From positions 1 to 19,127 of the forward strand of contig CAAEOE010000036.1 of NCBI GenBank assembly GCA_900757505.1: a DNA stretch of 19,127 nt. The letters are read 5' to 3'. Positions within the stretch are counted from its first letter, which is position 1. Each line of letters begins with the position of its first letter. The translations under genes were made by a program, and so were the position numbers. The DNA comes from an uncultured Collinsella sp. Its GTDB lineage: Bacteria; Actinomycetota; Coriobacteriia; Coriobacteriales; Coriobacteriaceae. The notes below the pieces were generated by a model. That model was not told the DNA's origin and ran no database searches. It saw nothing but the letters and a program-made list of their open reading frames with translations. This document shows, in pieces, positions 1 through 8,093 of this stretch.

Positions 1-677
1 GAGCCATAGGTAGGACCCAGCTGAATCGCCATGATGATCGCTCTCACGCGCTCGGCGGGCGCACCGTCAAAGCTCACCGTCATGGGGTAGTTGCGATAGC
101 GTAGGCCAAACTGCTCAAGTCCCGAGAGAGTGTAGAGCGGAGCGCCGGCGAGGCCCGTCTTTTTGCGCAGCTCGGTGGTGCCCAGGCCGATGGCGGCATC
201 GATGCCGACCGAGAGCGTCTGGTCGTAGTACTCAACGGTAGCCTCGCCGCTGCCGCTTGCGGGGTTCCATAAGCGAATGCGCCCGATGTCCTGACGCTGC
301 AGCTCACAGGTGAGCAGTGCGCCAAAATCCTTGCCGGAGAAATCGTCGATGCCGAGCGTTTGGGCAAAATCGTTGCCGGAGCCAACGGGCAGGATGGCAA
401 GAGCGGGGCGGGCGTCCTCCTTTTGCGTCATAAGCCCGTTGACGACCTCGTGAATCACGCCGTCGCCGCCAAGGGCGATAACGGTGCGATAGCCCTGAGC
501 CTGAGCGGCCAGCTCCTTGGCGTGTCCCATGCGCTCGGTTAGCACCAAGTCAAACTGGGATGCGCGCGCGGTCATATCCAAAAAGCGTTGCAGGCGCTCG
601 GCAACTTCGCGCGCCGCACCCGACTGGGCGGCTGGGTTGGCGATGATGAGCGTGCGACCAAAATCAGTTGCGTGCAT
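1..677 (-). CDS. Diacylglycerol kinase family (YegS/BmrU-like) lipid kinase, 3' end cut off by the window
   Basis: The visible N-terminal ~225 residues read as a lipid kinase catalytic domain that phosphorylates diacylglycerol or a related lipid at the inner membrane face using ATP. Seen in the sequence: an early TLIIANPAA segment, the nucleotide-binding GGDGVIHEVVNGL motif at residues 70-82 and PVGSGNDFAQTLGI at 97-110, the two hallmark motifs of the family. The start at 677 is preceded by GGGAG seven bases upstream; an in-frame ATG at 701 is possible but has no comparable ribosome site. The gene follows the CLC transporter on the same strand, about 86 bases after its stop, so the two may be co-transcribed. 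The C-terminal part lies outside the window. Family assignment is secure; the exact lipid substrate is not visible. Confidence 0.93.
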   Translation of the reverse strand, partial: MHATDFGRTLIIANPAAQSGAAREVAERLQRFLDMTARASQFDLVLTERMGHAKELAAQAQGYRTVIALGGDGVIHEVVNGLMTQKEDARPALAILPVGSGNDFAQTLGIDDFSGKDFGALLTCELQRQDIGRIRLWNPASGSGEATVEYYDQTLSVGIDAAIGLGTTELRKKTGLAGAPLYTLSGLEQFGLRYRNYPMTVSFDGAPAERVRAIIMAIQLGPTYG

Positions 678-763
678 GGGGCGACTCCCGGCGTGTGACA
701 TGGCAGTGCGGTCGCGCTCAGGTCGAATTGCCCCTGATTGTGGCTGCACGGCGATTATTACAT

Positions 764-2185
764 CTACTCTATCAGGTCGTTGTGGCGCTCGATAGCATCC
801 GCTACCGTACCGCCCTCATCCACAATAAGCGAACGGCGCTTGGGTGAAATGATGCGCTGGGCAGGGTACACGCCGCGGTGTCCGCCGGTTAGGTAGCTGA
901 TAAAGGCCACGATGACAAAGAACCCGGCTGCCGTGCCGTGGAACAGGTCGATGGCCATCATGCAGGTGGTGATGGGCACGTTGAGGCCGGCGCAGAACAC
1001 GCCGAGCATGCCCAGCGCTGCCAGAAAGCTGGGGTCGATTCCGACGAGGCAACCTATCCAGCCGCCGAGCGCCGCACCGATACCAAACAGGGGCGTGACC
1101 TCGCCGCCTTGGAAGCCGGCGCCCAGGGTGAGCGCTGTGACGACCAACTTGATGGCTGCGTCCGCCAGGGTGGTGTTGCCGGCAAATCCGGCGCCGGAAA
1201 GCCACGTGGAAAGGCCGGCGTAGTCCCAGGCGTCGAGGAGGGTATAAGCGGCCAAAACCACGAGTGCGCCTATGAGTGCGCGAACGAGGTAATTGGTGAT
1301 AAAGCGACCGTACAGGCTCTTGACGGTTCGAACTGACCAGGCAAAGAGGCGTGCCGTCAGACCGAAGATAATGGCGCTGATAACAACGATGACAACCGTC
1401 CGTGGTGTCATGTTGGGAACGCTGGCGATAACATTCGCCTCGTACTCGGTACCCAGGGCGAGTGATGTAAAGTAGCCGGTAAACGAGGCGACCAGGCAGT
1501 AGATGCCCGCGGTGTAGTCGATCTTGCCGATAAAGCACATCTCCATGCCAAAGAAAGCTCCGGCAAGGGGCGAACCGAATACGGCGCCAAAGGCCGACGA
1601 GATGCCGGCGAGCATGAGGTCGTGGTGGTCATGCTTTTTGAGGTGGGCGAGGCTCGAGATGTTGCTGGCGATGGTGCCGCCAATCTGAACCGCGGCTCCC
1701 TCGCGACCGGCCGATCCGCCCGTTAGGTGCGTGAGCGTGGAGCAGACGAAGGTGAGGACGGCCATGCGCATATGGATAAGGCGTGTGCCCAGGGCGGAGT
1801 CGATGACCAGGTTGTTACCTCGTTTGGCGGCAAGGCCGTGGTTTTTGTACACCCATGCGGTAGCCACGCCCACGACGGGAAGCAACGCGTAAATCCACAC
1901 GTGGTGCTCGCGATAATCGGTCGCGATATTCAGCGAGGCCAAAAATGCCCAAGCGGCAACACCCATGGCGAGCGAGACGATGGCGACGAGTACGAGCAAC
2001 TTGGCGCTCGCGAGTAGGTTGCGGGCGTTGCGGCGCGTGTCGGCTGCCAAGAGCTGCTCGGAACGGGTGAGCTGATGCCTGCCGGCCATGATGACGTCGT
2101 TCAGGGAGAAAAAACCGCCATCGTCGAGCGGCTGGGAATGATCCTGCGTTTCGTTTGCGCTTTCGGTTTTGTCGTTATGAGCCAT
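764..2185 (-). CDS. CLC-family anion transporter, probably a CLC-F type fluoride/proton antiporter
   Basis: A 473-residue polytopic membrane protein of the CLC superfamily. Seen: GREGA at residues 160-164, giving the gating glutamate E162, and GFQGGEVTP at 358-366. In place of the canonical chloride motif GSGIP there is RGNNL at 122-126. Known: canonical chloride CLCs carry GSGIP, GREGP and GxFxP, whereas the fluoride-exporting CLC-F subclass departs from them at these sites, with Met or Asn replacing the pore serine. I therefore infer a fluoride exporter rather than a chloride channel. The ATG at 2185 is chosen because AGAGGA lies just upstream; a longer version starting at 2212 would begin upstream of the likely transcription start set by a TATAAT at 2220-2215. 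No fluoride riboswitch was recognised in the leader. No cytoplasmic CBS domains are present. Confidence 0.88.
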   Translation of the reverse strand: MAHNDKTESANETQDHSQPLDDGGFFSLNDVIMAGRHQLTRSEQLLAADTRRNARNLLASAKLLVLVAIVSLAMGVAAWAFLASLNIATDYREHHVWIYALLPVVGVATAWVYKNHGLAAKRGNNLVIDSALGTRLIHMRMAVLTFVCSTLTHLTGGSAGREGAAVQIGGTIASNISSLAHLKKHDHHDLMLAGISSAFGAVFGSPLAGAFFGMEMCFIGKIDYTAGIYCLVASFTGYFTSLALGTEYEANVIASVPNMTPRTVVIVVISAIIFGLTARLFAWSVRTVKSLYGRFITNYLVRALIGALVVLAAYTLLDAWDYAGLSTWLSGAGFAGNTTLADAAIKLVVTALTLGAGFQGGEVTPLFGIGAALGGWIGCLVGIDPSFLAALGMLGVFCAGLNVPITTCMMAIDLFHGTAAGFFVIVAFISYLTGGHRGVYPAQRIISPKRRSLIVDEGGTVADAIERHNDLIE

Positions 2186-2214
2186 ACGTTCCTCTTTTAG
2201 GTTGCAACGCAAGC

Positions 2215-2220
2215 ATTATA
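2215..2220 (-). promoter_or_regulatory. Candidate -10 box for the CLC gene
   Basis: A perfect TATAAT on the minus strand about 30 bases before the chosen ATG. No convincing -35 hexamer is seen 16-18 bases further upstream, so this rests on the -10 alone. It would give a leader of roughly 22 bases. Confidence 0.4.
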
Positions 2221-2332
2221 AAACGCGGTAAACGCGACGAGCCGGTGGGTTGGTTTCCATTCTGTTTCGCGGCCTGCAACCGACAGGTGTATTTGCGGGT
2301 ACAGGCCGAGTCGCGGTCGTGCGTCGGGGGAT

Positions 2333-2338
2333 TATACT
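2333..2338 (+). promoter_or_regulatory. Candidate -10 box for moeA-mogA
   Basis: TATACT lies about 58 bases before the moeA start in the divergent intergenic region. The -35 region is weak. The stretch between the CLC gene and moeA (2186-2395) holds these two divergent candidate promoters and nothing else I recognise. Confidence 0.35.
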
Positions 2339-2395
2339 GAGACAAGCATAAAGAATCGGCGCCCCTGTTGTGCGCCGTGGCATTAAGAGGTGCAT

Positions 2396-3658
2396 GTGGC
2401 AGAGAAACTCATTCCGCTGGAGGACGCGCAGTCGATTGTTTTGTCGCACGTTGCTCCGACCGATCTCGTCGAGATTCCCGTGTGGCAGGCGGCTGGTTTT
2501 CCCTTGGCCGAGGACGCGGTGGCCGATATCGACATCTCGCCGTTTGCCAACAGCGCTATGGACGGATATGCCGTGCGCTCGGCGGACTTGGCGCAGGCAT
2601 CTGGCGAGGCGCCGGTGACGCTCGACGTTATCGGACACGAGGCCGCGGGCCATGTGTTTGAGGGCGCTATCGGCGCGGGCGAGGCGGTCCGCATTATGAC
2701 GGGCGCGCCGGTACCCGAAGGTGCCGATGCCGTGGTGAAGTACGAGATCGTCGATGTGCTCGACGGCGATGGCAACGAGGGCTCGCACGTTCGCTTCTCG
2801 GCGCCGGCCAAGGTGGGGGAGAACGTTCGCTCGGCTGCTGAGGAAGCCCATGCCGGCGATGTTGTGATGCACGCTGGCGAGGTTGTGGCTCCGGCCGGCG
2901 CCGGCTTGCTGGCGAGCGCCGGGCATGCGAACGTGAAGGTGCATGCCGCTCCGCGCGTGGGCATTATCTCGCTGGGCACGGAGCTGGTCGCGCCGGGTGA
3001 GCTGCCGGCGCGCGGGCAGATTCGCGATTCCAATTCCTCGGCGTTAATGGCCGAGGCACTCGATGCTGGGGCCGACCCGGTGTTCTACGGCATTGCGCCC
3101 GACGACGAGCGGGCGATTGCCGAGCTGGTGCACCGCGCCGCGCAAGAGTGCGATTTTGTCATTACGAGCGGCGGCGCCTCGGCTGGCGACTACGACTACG
3201 TGACGGCGCTCGTCCGGCGCGAGGGCGAGGTGCTTTTCGATCGCATTTCGTTGCGTCCCGGCAAGGCCATTACGTTTGGCCTGCTCGGCGGCAAGCCCTA
3301 TCTGGGGCTTTCGGGCAACCCCGCGGCGGCCTATGTGGGCTTTGAGATGCTCGCCCGCCCGGCGATTCGCAAGATGCGCGGCTTTGCCGAGGGTGCGCGT
3401 CCCGTGCAGCAGGCGGTTCTTACCCACGGCGTGAAGAAGCGACAGGACCGACGCTTCTATGATCGCGCCACGGTTGCGCGCGATGCGCAGACGGGTGAGC
3501 TTACGGTCACCGAGGCGCACAGCCAGAACTCGGCGCTGCTCGGAACCATGCAGCGTGCGAACTGCCTGTTGCGCATCAACGAGGGTCCGTGCGATCTTGA
3601 GCCGGGCGACGTCGTGGATGTCGTCCGAGTCGATCTGCCCGAGGGCACCGTGCTGTAG
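2396..3658 (+). CDS. moeA: Molybdopterin molybdenumtransferase MoeA
   Basis: MoeA inserts molybdenum into adenylylated molybdopterin, the last common step of molybdenum cofactor synthesis, in the cytoplasm. Seen: the family signature SPFANSAMDGYAVRSAD near residues 48-64, MTGAPVPEGADAVV, then the MoaB/Mog-like domain with SLGTEL, RDSNS and TSGGASAGDYDYV, and the GLSGNPAAA loop, followed by the C-terminal beta domain. At about 420 residues the length is normal for MoeA. The start is taken as the GTG at 2396 because AAGAGG lies five bases upstream; an in-frame GTG at 2390 would overlap that site. mogA follows 10 bases after the stop, so the two form an operon. Confidence 0.95.
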   Translation: MAEKLIPLEDAQSIVLSHVAPTDLVEIPVWQAAGFPLAEDAVADIDISPFANSAMDGYAVRSADLAQASGEAPVTLDVIGHEAAGHVFEGAIGAGEAVRIMTGAPVPEGADAVVKYEIVDVLDGDGNEGSHVRFSAPAKVGENVRSAAEEAHAGDVVMHAGEVVAPAGAGLLASAGHANVKVHAAPRVGIISLGTELVAPGELPARGQIRDSNSSALMAEALDAGADPVFYGIAPDDERAIAELVHRAAQECDFVITSGGASAGDYDYVTALVRREGEVLFDRISLRPGKAITFGLLGGKPYLGLSGNPAAAYVGFEMLARPAIRKMRGFAEGARPVQQAVLTHGVKKRQDRRFYDRATVARDAQTGELTVTEAHSQNSALLGTMQRANCLLRINEGPCDLEPGDVVDVVRVDLPEGTVL

Positions 3659-3668
3659 GAGGAGTGCT

Positions 3669-4148
3669 ATGGAGTTGAAGATTTCAATCGTGACGTGCTC
3701 GGATACGCGCGATCTTGCCCAGGACGAGGCAGGCGCTGCACTCGAGGAGCTCATCGCGGCGCAGGGCTGGACGGTTGCCTCGCATACGGTGGTGCATGAC
3801 GATGTTGACGAGATCGGTGCTGCCATTGTGGCTGCGGCCGACGATTGCCAGGCCAACGTGGTCATCACCTGCGGCGGCACGGGGCTTTCGATGCGAGACG
3901 TGACGCCCGAGGCGACGCGTGCCGTCTGCGACCGCGATGTGCCGGGTATTGCCGAGGCGATCCGTGCATACTCTATGACCAAGACGCGCCGTGCCATGCT
4001 TTCGCGCGCCGTGTGCATGCAGCGTGGGGCTGCGCTTGTCATCAACTTTCCGGGATCCACGAAGGCGGCTCGCGAAAGCTGGGAGGCCGTGAGCGACCAG
4101 CTGGAGCACGCGGCCCACATGGCGGCGGGCGGTGGACACGCTCGCTAA
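3669..4148 (+). CDS. mogA: MogA/MoaB-family molybdopterin adenylyltransferase
   Basis: A 159-residue single-domain protein that activates molybdopterin by adenylylation before MoeA acts. Seen: an N-terminal ISIVTCSDTRD strand-loop, the molybdopterin-binding TCGGTGLSMRDVTPEAT motif at about residues 67-83, and a C-terminal NFPGSTKAARE segment, all typical of MoaB/Mog proteins. The ATG at 3669 is preceded by AGGAGG-like sequence directly after the moeA stop. The reading frame is open further upstream, but that extension lies inside moeA. MoaB and MogA are hard to tell apart by eye, so the symbol is provisional; pairing with moeA supports the adenylyltransferase role. Confidence 0.9.
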   Translation: MELKISIVTCSDTRDLAQDEAGAALEELIAAQGWTVASHTVVHDDVDEIGAAIVAAADDCQANVVITCGGTGLSMRDVTPEATRAVCDRDVPGIAEAIRAYSMTKTRRAMLSRAVCMQRGAALVINFPGSTKAARESWEAVSDQLEHAAHMAAGGGHAR

Positions 4149-4161
4149 ACTGCTTGCCTGT

Positions 4162-4195
4162 AGCGGAGTGACCTTATGGGTCGCTCCGCTTTTTT
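4162..4195 (+). terminator. Rho-independent terminator after mogA
   Basis: A 12-bp stem with one G-T pair (AGCGGAGTGACC against GGTCGCTCCGCT), a short loop, and a run of six T directly after the stem. It closes the moeA-mogA unit. Confidence 0.88.
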
Positions 4196-4231
4196 AAGCG
4201 GCGACAACGCGAGCGTCTTGCGGCTATCGGT

Positions 4232-4263
4232 ATAAGAAATTATCAAACGATAATTTCTTATCA
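4232..4263 (+). promoter_or_regulatory. Palindromic operator upstream of modA
   Basis: Two perfect 13-base arms (ATAAGAAATTATC and its reverse complement) flank AAAC. Within it TTATC at 4240, GATAA at 4249 and a further TTATCA at 4258 alternate every nine bases. It lies at and upstream of the -35 position of the modA promoter, as expected for a regulator of molybdate uptake. It does not look like the E. coli ModE consensus, so the regulator is unknown. Confidence 0.72.
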
Positions 4264-4284
4264 CAAGCATTATTCGCGCTAAAG

Positions 4285-4290
4285 TATAAT
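4285..4290 (+). promoter_or_regulatory. -10 box of the modABC promoter
   Basis: TATAAT, 61 bases before the modA ATG. No good -35 hexamer is present; the operator occupies that position, which would fit control by an activator or by a repressor blocking RNA polymerase. Confidence 0.6.
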
Positions 4291-4350
4291 TCAATTACAG
4301 GATAAAGCCCGCGGCGGGGTGCCCGGGCGTAGCGCTCGAAAGGGTTGAAC

Positions 4351-5223
4351 ATGTTCGATATGGTTTCTCGCCGCGGATTCGTCTCGCTTTCTGCTGTCGC
4401 CGCTGCCGGCCTTGGCCTTGCTGGCTGCTCGGGCAACAAGACGTCTGAGCCGGCCGGCTCCGATGCGGGTTCTGCCAAGACTTCTTTCAAGAAGGCTGTC
4501 GAGCTGCAGGTATTTGCCGCCAACTCGCTCGAGAAAGCTCTGCCCGAGGTTCAGAAGCTCTACACCGATCAGACCGGTACCACCTTTGCCGACACGCAGT
4601 TTAAGGCGTCCGGCGACCTTGTCGAGCAGATGCGCGCCGGCGCTGCGGTGGACGTGCTCATCACGGCCTCTAAGGGCACTATGGATAATGCCGAGGCCGC
4701 CGAGCTCGTCGACGCCGACACGCGTGAGGACATGTTCGTCAACGACCTTGTGATCATTCGCGCCGAGGGCTCCGACACCAAGGTCGAGGCCATCGCCGAC
4801 GTCGCGAATCTTGACGGCAAGATCGCCATCGGCGACGCCAAGACCGTCCCTGCCGGAAAGTACGCCAACCAGGCGTTGGCCTCCGTGGGCCTCTACACCG
4901 GCACCGAGGGCGACGACGGTGAGTATGCTCCCGAGATTGCCGACAAGGTCGCACTGGCCGATAAGGTGGGCACCGCCGCCGCCTATGTGTCCACAGGCGA
5001 CTGCGTGGCCGGTTTTGTCTACAGTTCTGACATCTACCGCTACGACGGCATCGAGGAGGCCTTCGTGTGCCCCGAGGACTCGCACAAGCCCATCGTGTAC
5101 CCGGGTGCCGTTGCCGAGAGCTCCGAGCACGCCGACGAGGCCAAGGCGTTTATCGACTTTTGCCTGTCTAACAAGAAGGCTCAGAAGATTTGGGCTAAGT
5201 ACGGCTTTGAGCTTTCCGAGTAG
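4351..5223 (+). CDS. modA: Molybdate ABC transporter substrate-binding lipoprotein ModA
   Basis: ModA binds molybdate (or tungstate) outside the membrane and delivers it to ModBC. Seen: an N-terminal export signal with SRRGF at residues 6-10 and the lipobox LAGC at 23-26, so Cys26 should be lipidated. The RR pair suggests a Tat-type lipoprotein signal. The mature part begins LQVFAANSLEKALPEVQ and contains the F-ASG-L--QM--GA--DV and AS--TMD segments typical of ModA, followed by VNDLVIIRAEG. It has 290 residues. The ATG at 4351 has AAAGG about seven bases upstream; an in-frame TTG at 4345 is less likely. It is the first gene of modABC. Confidence 0.93.
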   Translation: MFDMVSRRGFVSLSAVAAAGLGLAGCSGNKTSEPAGSDAGSAKTSFKKAVELQVFAANSLEKALPEVQKLYTDQTGTTFADTQFKASGDLVEQMRAGAAVDVLITASKGTMDNAEAAELVDADTREDMFVNDLVIIRAEGSDTKVEAIADVANLDGKIAIGDAKTVPAGKYANQALASVGLYTGTEGDDGEYAPEIADKVALADKVGTAAAYVSTGDCVAGFVYSSDIYRYDGIEEAFVCPEDSHKPIVYPGAVAESSEHADEAKAFIDFCLSNKKAQKIWAKYGFELSE

Positions 5224-5291
5224 TGCGGCTTGGCGCGATAATTCCATCGTTTTGTGTTTCACTCCGTCCTTGTATTCGCTTGGAGCTTTTC

Positions 5292-6734
5292 GTGCTTAAT
5301 AGATTCCGCATGCTTGTCGCCTGTGCTTTGACCTTCGCGCTTTGCTGGGTGCCGGGATTTGCGTTTGCTGGGGACGCTGAGGACGGGGCCCAGGCTGCTG
5401 CGACCGCTCATGGGCTTTCCTATGGGATCGAGGGTTTTGAGCGGTTGGCCAAGGGGACCGCTCGTGCGATGGAGGGCCAGCCTGAGGGCTACCGGTTTCC
5501 CGTTGACGAGGATGTGGACCTTGTAGTGGCGCCTGCTGCCGATCGCGTTGTGGTGTGGGTATCGCCCAAGGCGGTCGAGAAGTATGGATTGGATCCGCAG
5601 GACAACGAGTGCGTATCGGGTCTCAAGGCTCTCGTCTGTGAACTCGACAGCGCAAACTGCATGGGAGGCGCACGGCTGGAAGACATGGATCTTCCTTGGT
5701 ATGCCACGACGGAAGCGGCGTTTAATGTCGGTGGGTATACCTATGCCTTTGATGAGCGCGGTGCGAATGGGGACCGCTATGTGGTCATCGCATCAGCCTC
5801 GGGTGATGCCAAGGGCGGCGCGCGTTGGCTTGATAGCGCTCAAATGGTAGAGGCATCGTCTGTCGTGTTACGGGATGAGCAGGGGCCCTTGACCTCTCTA
5901 GCCTCCTTATTGGGCGGTATCGACTACCGACCGTTTTGGGTTTCCATCAAAACGAGCGGTCTTGCCCTGATGATTGCGTTTGCGCTGGGCCTGTTCGCCG
6001 CGTGGAAGACTATGGGTACCTCGAGTCGCATCAAGGGCCTGCTCGATTCGGTCTTTACGATTCCTATGGTGCTGCCGCCTACGGTGTGCGGCTTTTTGCT
6101 GCTTATGCTGTTTGGCCGCTCGACCGGGGTGGGCCAGTGGCTCATTGCGCACGGCATCTCGATTGTCTTTACGTGGCCCGCGGCGGTGATCTCTGCCGTG
6201 GTGGTGTCGTTCCCGCTCGTCTATCGTACGGCACTCGGAGCCTTCGAGAGCCTCGACACGCAGATGCTCGATGCGGCGCGCACGCTGGGCTGGTCCGAGC
6301 GTCGCATCTTTACCAAGCTTATGATGCCGCTTGGCTGGCCCTCGATTGCCGCCGGTACGGTGCTCGCCTTTGCCCGCGCGATGGGCGAGTTTGGCTGCAC
6401 CCTGTTCTTTGCGGGCAACTACGCCGGCATTACGCAGACCATTCCCATCGCCATCTACTTTGAATGGATGGGCGGCAATACGTCGGTTGCCCTCTTTTGG
6501 GTCGCCGTCGTGATCGTGTTTAGTTTCCTAGTCATTCTGTTCATCAATATGTACACCGCTCATTCGCAAAAGTATCGCGAGCGGGGCCTTTCCCGTGCGG
6601 AGCGCAAACAGGCCAAAGATCTCACCGGACAGGGCGATTCGCTCGACCCGGCGGGCGGCGATGCCTTGCGCATCGATCGCGAGGCGCTGGCCGAGCTCAT
6701 GCGCGATGATGCGGCGCCGCAGGGAGGTCGATAG
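5292..6734 (+). CDS. modB: Molybdate ABC transporter permease ModB with an extra N-terminal exported domain
   Basis: The C-terminal half (about residues 213-425) is a ModB/CysT-type permease with several membrane spans and the EAA coupling motif LDAARTLGWSERRIFTKLMM at about 326-345. Ordinary ModB proteins are about 220-270 residues; this one has 480. The extra N-terminus starts with a signal-peptide-like segment (LVACALTFALCWVPGFAFA, about residues 8-26), then a soluble, acidic domain of about 185 residues with three cysteines (107, 116, 123) that I do not recognise, presumably outside the membrane. A charged cytoplasmic tail of about 55 residues follows the last span. The GTG at 5292 is chosen because GGAG lies six bases upstream and it gives a complete signal sequence; ATG 5310 is the alternative. 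modC starts four bases after the stop. Confidence 0.88.
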   Translation: MLNRFRMLVACALTFALCWVPGFAFAGDAEDGAQAAATAHGLSYGIEGFERLAKGTARAMEGQPEGYRFPVDEDVDLVVAPAADRVVVWVSPKAVEKYGLDPQDNECVSGLKALVCELDSANCMGGARLEDMDLPWYATTEAAFNVGGYTYAFDERGANGDRYVVIASASGDAKGGARWLDSAQMVEASSVVLRDEQGPLTSLASLLGGIDYRPFWVSIKTSGLALMIAFALGLFAAWKTMGTSSRIKGLLDSVFTIPMVLPPTVCGFLLLMLFGRSTGVGQWLIAHGISIVFTWPAAVISAVVVSFPLVYRTALGAFESLDTQMLDAARTLGWSERRIFTKLMMPLGWPSIAAGTVLAFARAMGEFGCTLFFAGNYAGITQTIPIAIYFEWMGGNTSVALFWVAVVIVFSFLVILFINMYTAHSQKYRERGLSRAERKQAKDLTGQGDSLDPAGGDALRIDREALAELMRDDAAPQGGR

Positions 6735-6737
6735 GCC

Positions 6738-7808
6738 ATGTCGCTCGTTCTGGATATAAAAAAGCGCTATCCCGGCTTTACCCTCGACATGCAGCTCGAA
6801 GGCGGCGAGGAGCGTGTGGCGCTGCTCGGTGCCTCGGGTTGCGGCAAGAGCTGCACACTGCGCTGCATTGCCGGTGTGGAGACGCCCGACGAGGGCAAGA
6901 TCGTTGTCAACGGCGTGACCTTTTTTGACTCGGCGGCGGGCATCGACCTGTCGCCCCAGGAGCGAAAATGCGCCCTGTTGTTCCAAAACTATCAGCTGTT
7001 TCCCAACATGACGGTGGCCGATAACGTATGCGCCGGTGTAAAGGACGCGGGTGACGCCGCCGCGCGTAAAAAACTCGCCGAGCGTTATCTGAGCATTTTC
7101 GGTCTAGCCGATTTTGCCGACCGCTATCCCGCGCGACTCTCGGGCGGTCAGCAGCAACGTGTGGCGCTTGCGCGCATGGTGGCGGCGCATCCGGGCATCT
7201 TTATGTTCGACGAGCCCATGAGCGCGCTCGATTCCTATCTTAAGAGCGCGCTCGAGCAGAACATGCTCGACCTGTTCGATGTGTGCAACCGCACCGTCCT
7301 CTACGTGAGCCACGATATTGACGAGGCATGCCGCCTGTGCAAGCGCATTTGCGTGATGCATAACGGACATGTGGAGGAGATCGGCTCCGTCGAGGACGTG
7401 GTCCGCCGTCCGCAGACGCTGGCGGCGTTGCGCCTGACGGGCTGCAAGAACACAAGCCGGGCGCGCAAGGTCGGCGACGAAGAAGTGGAGGCCCTCGACT
7501 GGGGCATGACCTTTAACGTGGGTCGCGCGGTCCCCGATAATGTGGCGTACCTGGGCATTCGGGCAAGCTACTTCCATGTTGACAATCGCGCGGAGCGGGG
7601 CCGCAACAGCTATGATTTGCACGTGGCCCGAGTGAGCGATTCACGCTTTGAGCGGCTGGTGTTGCTGGACGTGCCGCGCGCCGATGCGCCCACACGTCTG
7701 CAGTGGAAGGTGAATAAGGTGAGTGTACCCGTGGAAGAGCTGCCGCAGGCGGGTGAGACTCTGCGCATGCATTTTGATGCAAGCAGGATTCATCTCGTTT
7801 GCCGATAA
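6738..7808 (+). CDS. modC: Molybdate ABC transporter ATP-binding protein ModC
   Basis: This is the ATPase that powers molybdate import. Seen: Walker A GASGCGKS at residues 31-38, Q-loop LLFQNYQLFPN, ABC signature LSGGQQQR at 134-141, Walker B IFMFDEP at 154-160, and the switch histidine in VSHD at about 192. A C-terminal region of about 120 residues lies where ModC proteins carry a TOBE/Mop-type molybdate-binding domain, but its match is not obvious by eye. The start at 6738 has GGAGG ten bases upstream. It is the third gene of modABC and is followed by a terminator. Confidence 0.93.
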   Translation: MSLVLDIKKRYPGFTLDMQLEGGEERVALLGASGCGKSCTLRCIAGVETPDEGKIVVNGVTFFDSAAGIDLSPQERKCALLFQNYQLFPNMTVADNVCAGVKDAGDAAARKKLAERYLSIFGLADFADRYPARLSGGQQQRVALARMVAAHPGIFMFDEPMSALDSYLKSALEQNMLDLFDVCNRTVLYVSHDIDEACRLCKRICVMHNGHVEEIGSVEDVVRRPQTLAALRLTGCKNTSRARKVGDEEVEALDWGMTFNVGRAVPDNVAYLGIRASYFHVDNRAERGRNSYDLHVARVSDSRFERLVLLDVPRADAPTRLQWKVNKVSVPVEELPQAGETLRMHFDASRIHLVCR

Positions 7809-7820
7809 TGCGGGGGCGAT

Positions 7821-7854
7821 GCGGTCGAGGAGGTAGTCCTCGACCGCTTTGTTT
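7821..7854 (+). terminator. Rho-independent terminator after modC
   Basis: A perfect 11-bp stem (GCGGTCGAGGA against TCCTCGACCGC), a five-base loop and TTTGTTTT. It ends the modABC unit. Confidence 0.9.
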
Positions 7855-7891
7855 TCACTTCGCCGTTCGCCGATTTCTACATGACTAAACC

Positions 7892-7933
7892 TTATCAGTC
7901 TGATAATTAATTATCAGACAGTGAGATGCTCAC
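7892..7933 (+). promoter_or_regulatory. Operator-like palindrome cluster upstream of the double-cubane/selenium unit
   Basis: TTATCAG at 7892, CTGATAA at 7900 and TTATCAG at 7911 alternate in orientation, forming a perfect 15-base palindrome (7892-7906) that overlaps a perfect 22-base palindrome (7898-7919). A separate GTGAG-ATG-CTCAC palindrome follows at 7921-7933. The TTATC/GATAA spacing of 9-10 bases matches the operator in front of modA, suggesting a shared regulator. Confidence 0.65.
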
Positions 7934-7965
7934 ATCCCGACGCTGTCGTACGCATGTCGGCGGTG

Positions 7966-7994
7966 TTCGTCTGGACGACAACCGTTGATATAGT
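7966..7994 (+). promoter_or_regulatory. Candidate promoter of the double-cubane/selenium unit
   Basis: TTCGTC, a 17-base spacer, then TATAGT (7989-7994). Both boxes are imperfect. The predicted transcript would start near 8001, giving a leader of about 250 bases before the first large gene. Confidence 0.35.
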
Positions 7995-8024
7995 TACCTT
8001 CGACGAGAAAAGGAGGGCGCGCTG

Positions 8025-8093
8025 ATGCCGCAGAAGACATATTCGCGTCGCGTTGCCGCGCGCGCCCTGTATATGGCTCGGAGCCGCATATGA
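8025..8093 (+). CDS. 22-codon leader ORF or small basic peptide
   Basis: A very short frame, starting MPQKTYSRRV and ending ARSRI, with an unusually strong ribosome site (AGGAGG, eight bases before the ATG). The peptide is arginine-rich and matches nothing I know. Its stop codon falls inside a hairpin (stem 8079-8086 with 8107-8114), an arrangement typical of leader peptides that couple translation to downstream expression. It could also be a small protein or chance. Confidence rests on the ribosome site and placement only. Confidence 0.4.
   Translation: MPQKTYSRRVAARALYMARSRI

Noticed and set aside
2186..2395. Fluoride riboswitch upstream of the CLC gene
   Set aside because: I looked for the conserved GG-GATGG and late pairing elements on the minus strand and did not find a convincing match.
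2216..3033. Long minus-strand open frames opposite moeA
   Set aside because: They are antisense shadows of a gene with clear family motifs, caused by high-GC codon bias; no ribosome site or recognisable motif.
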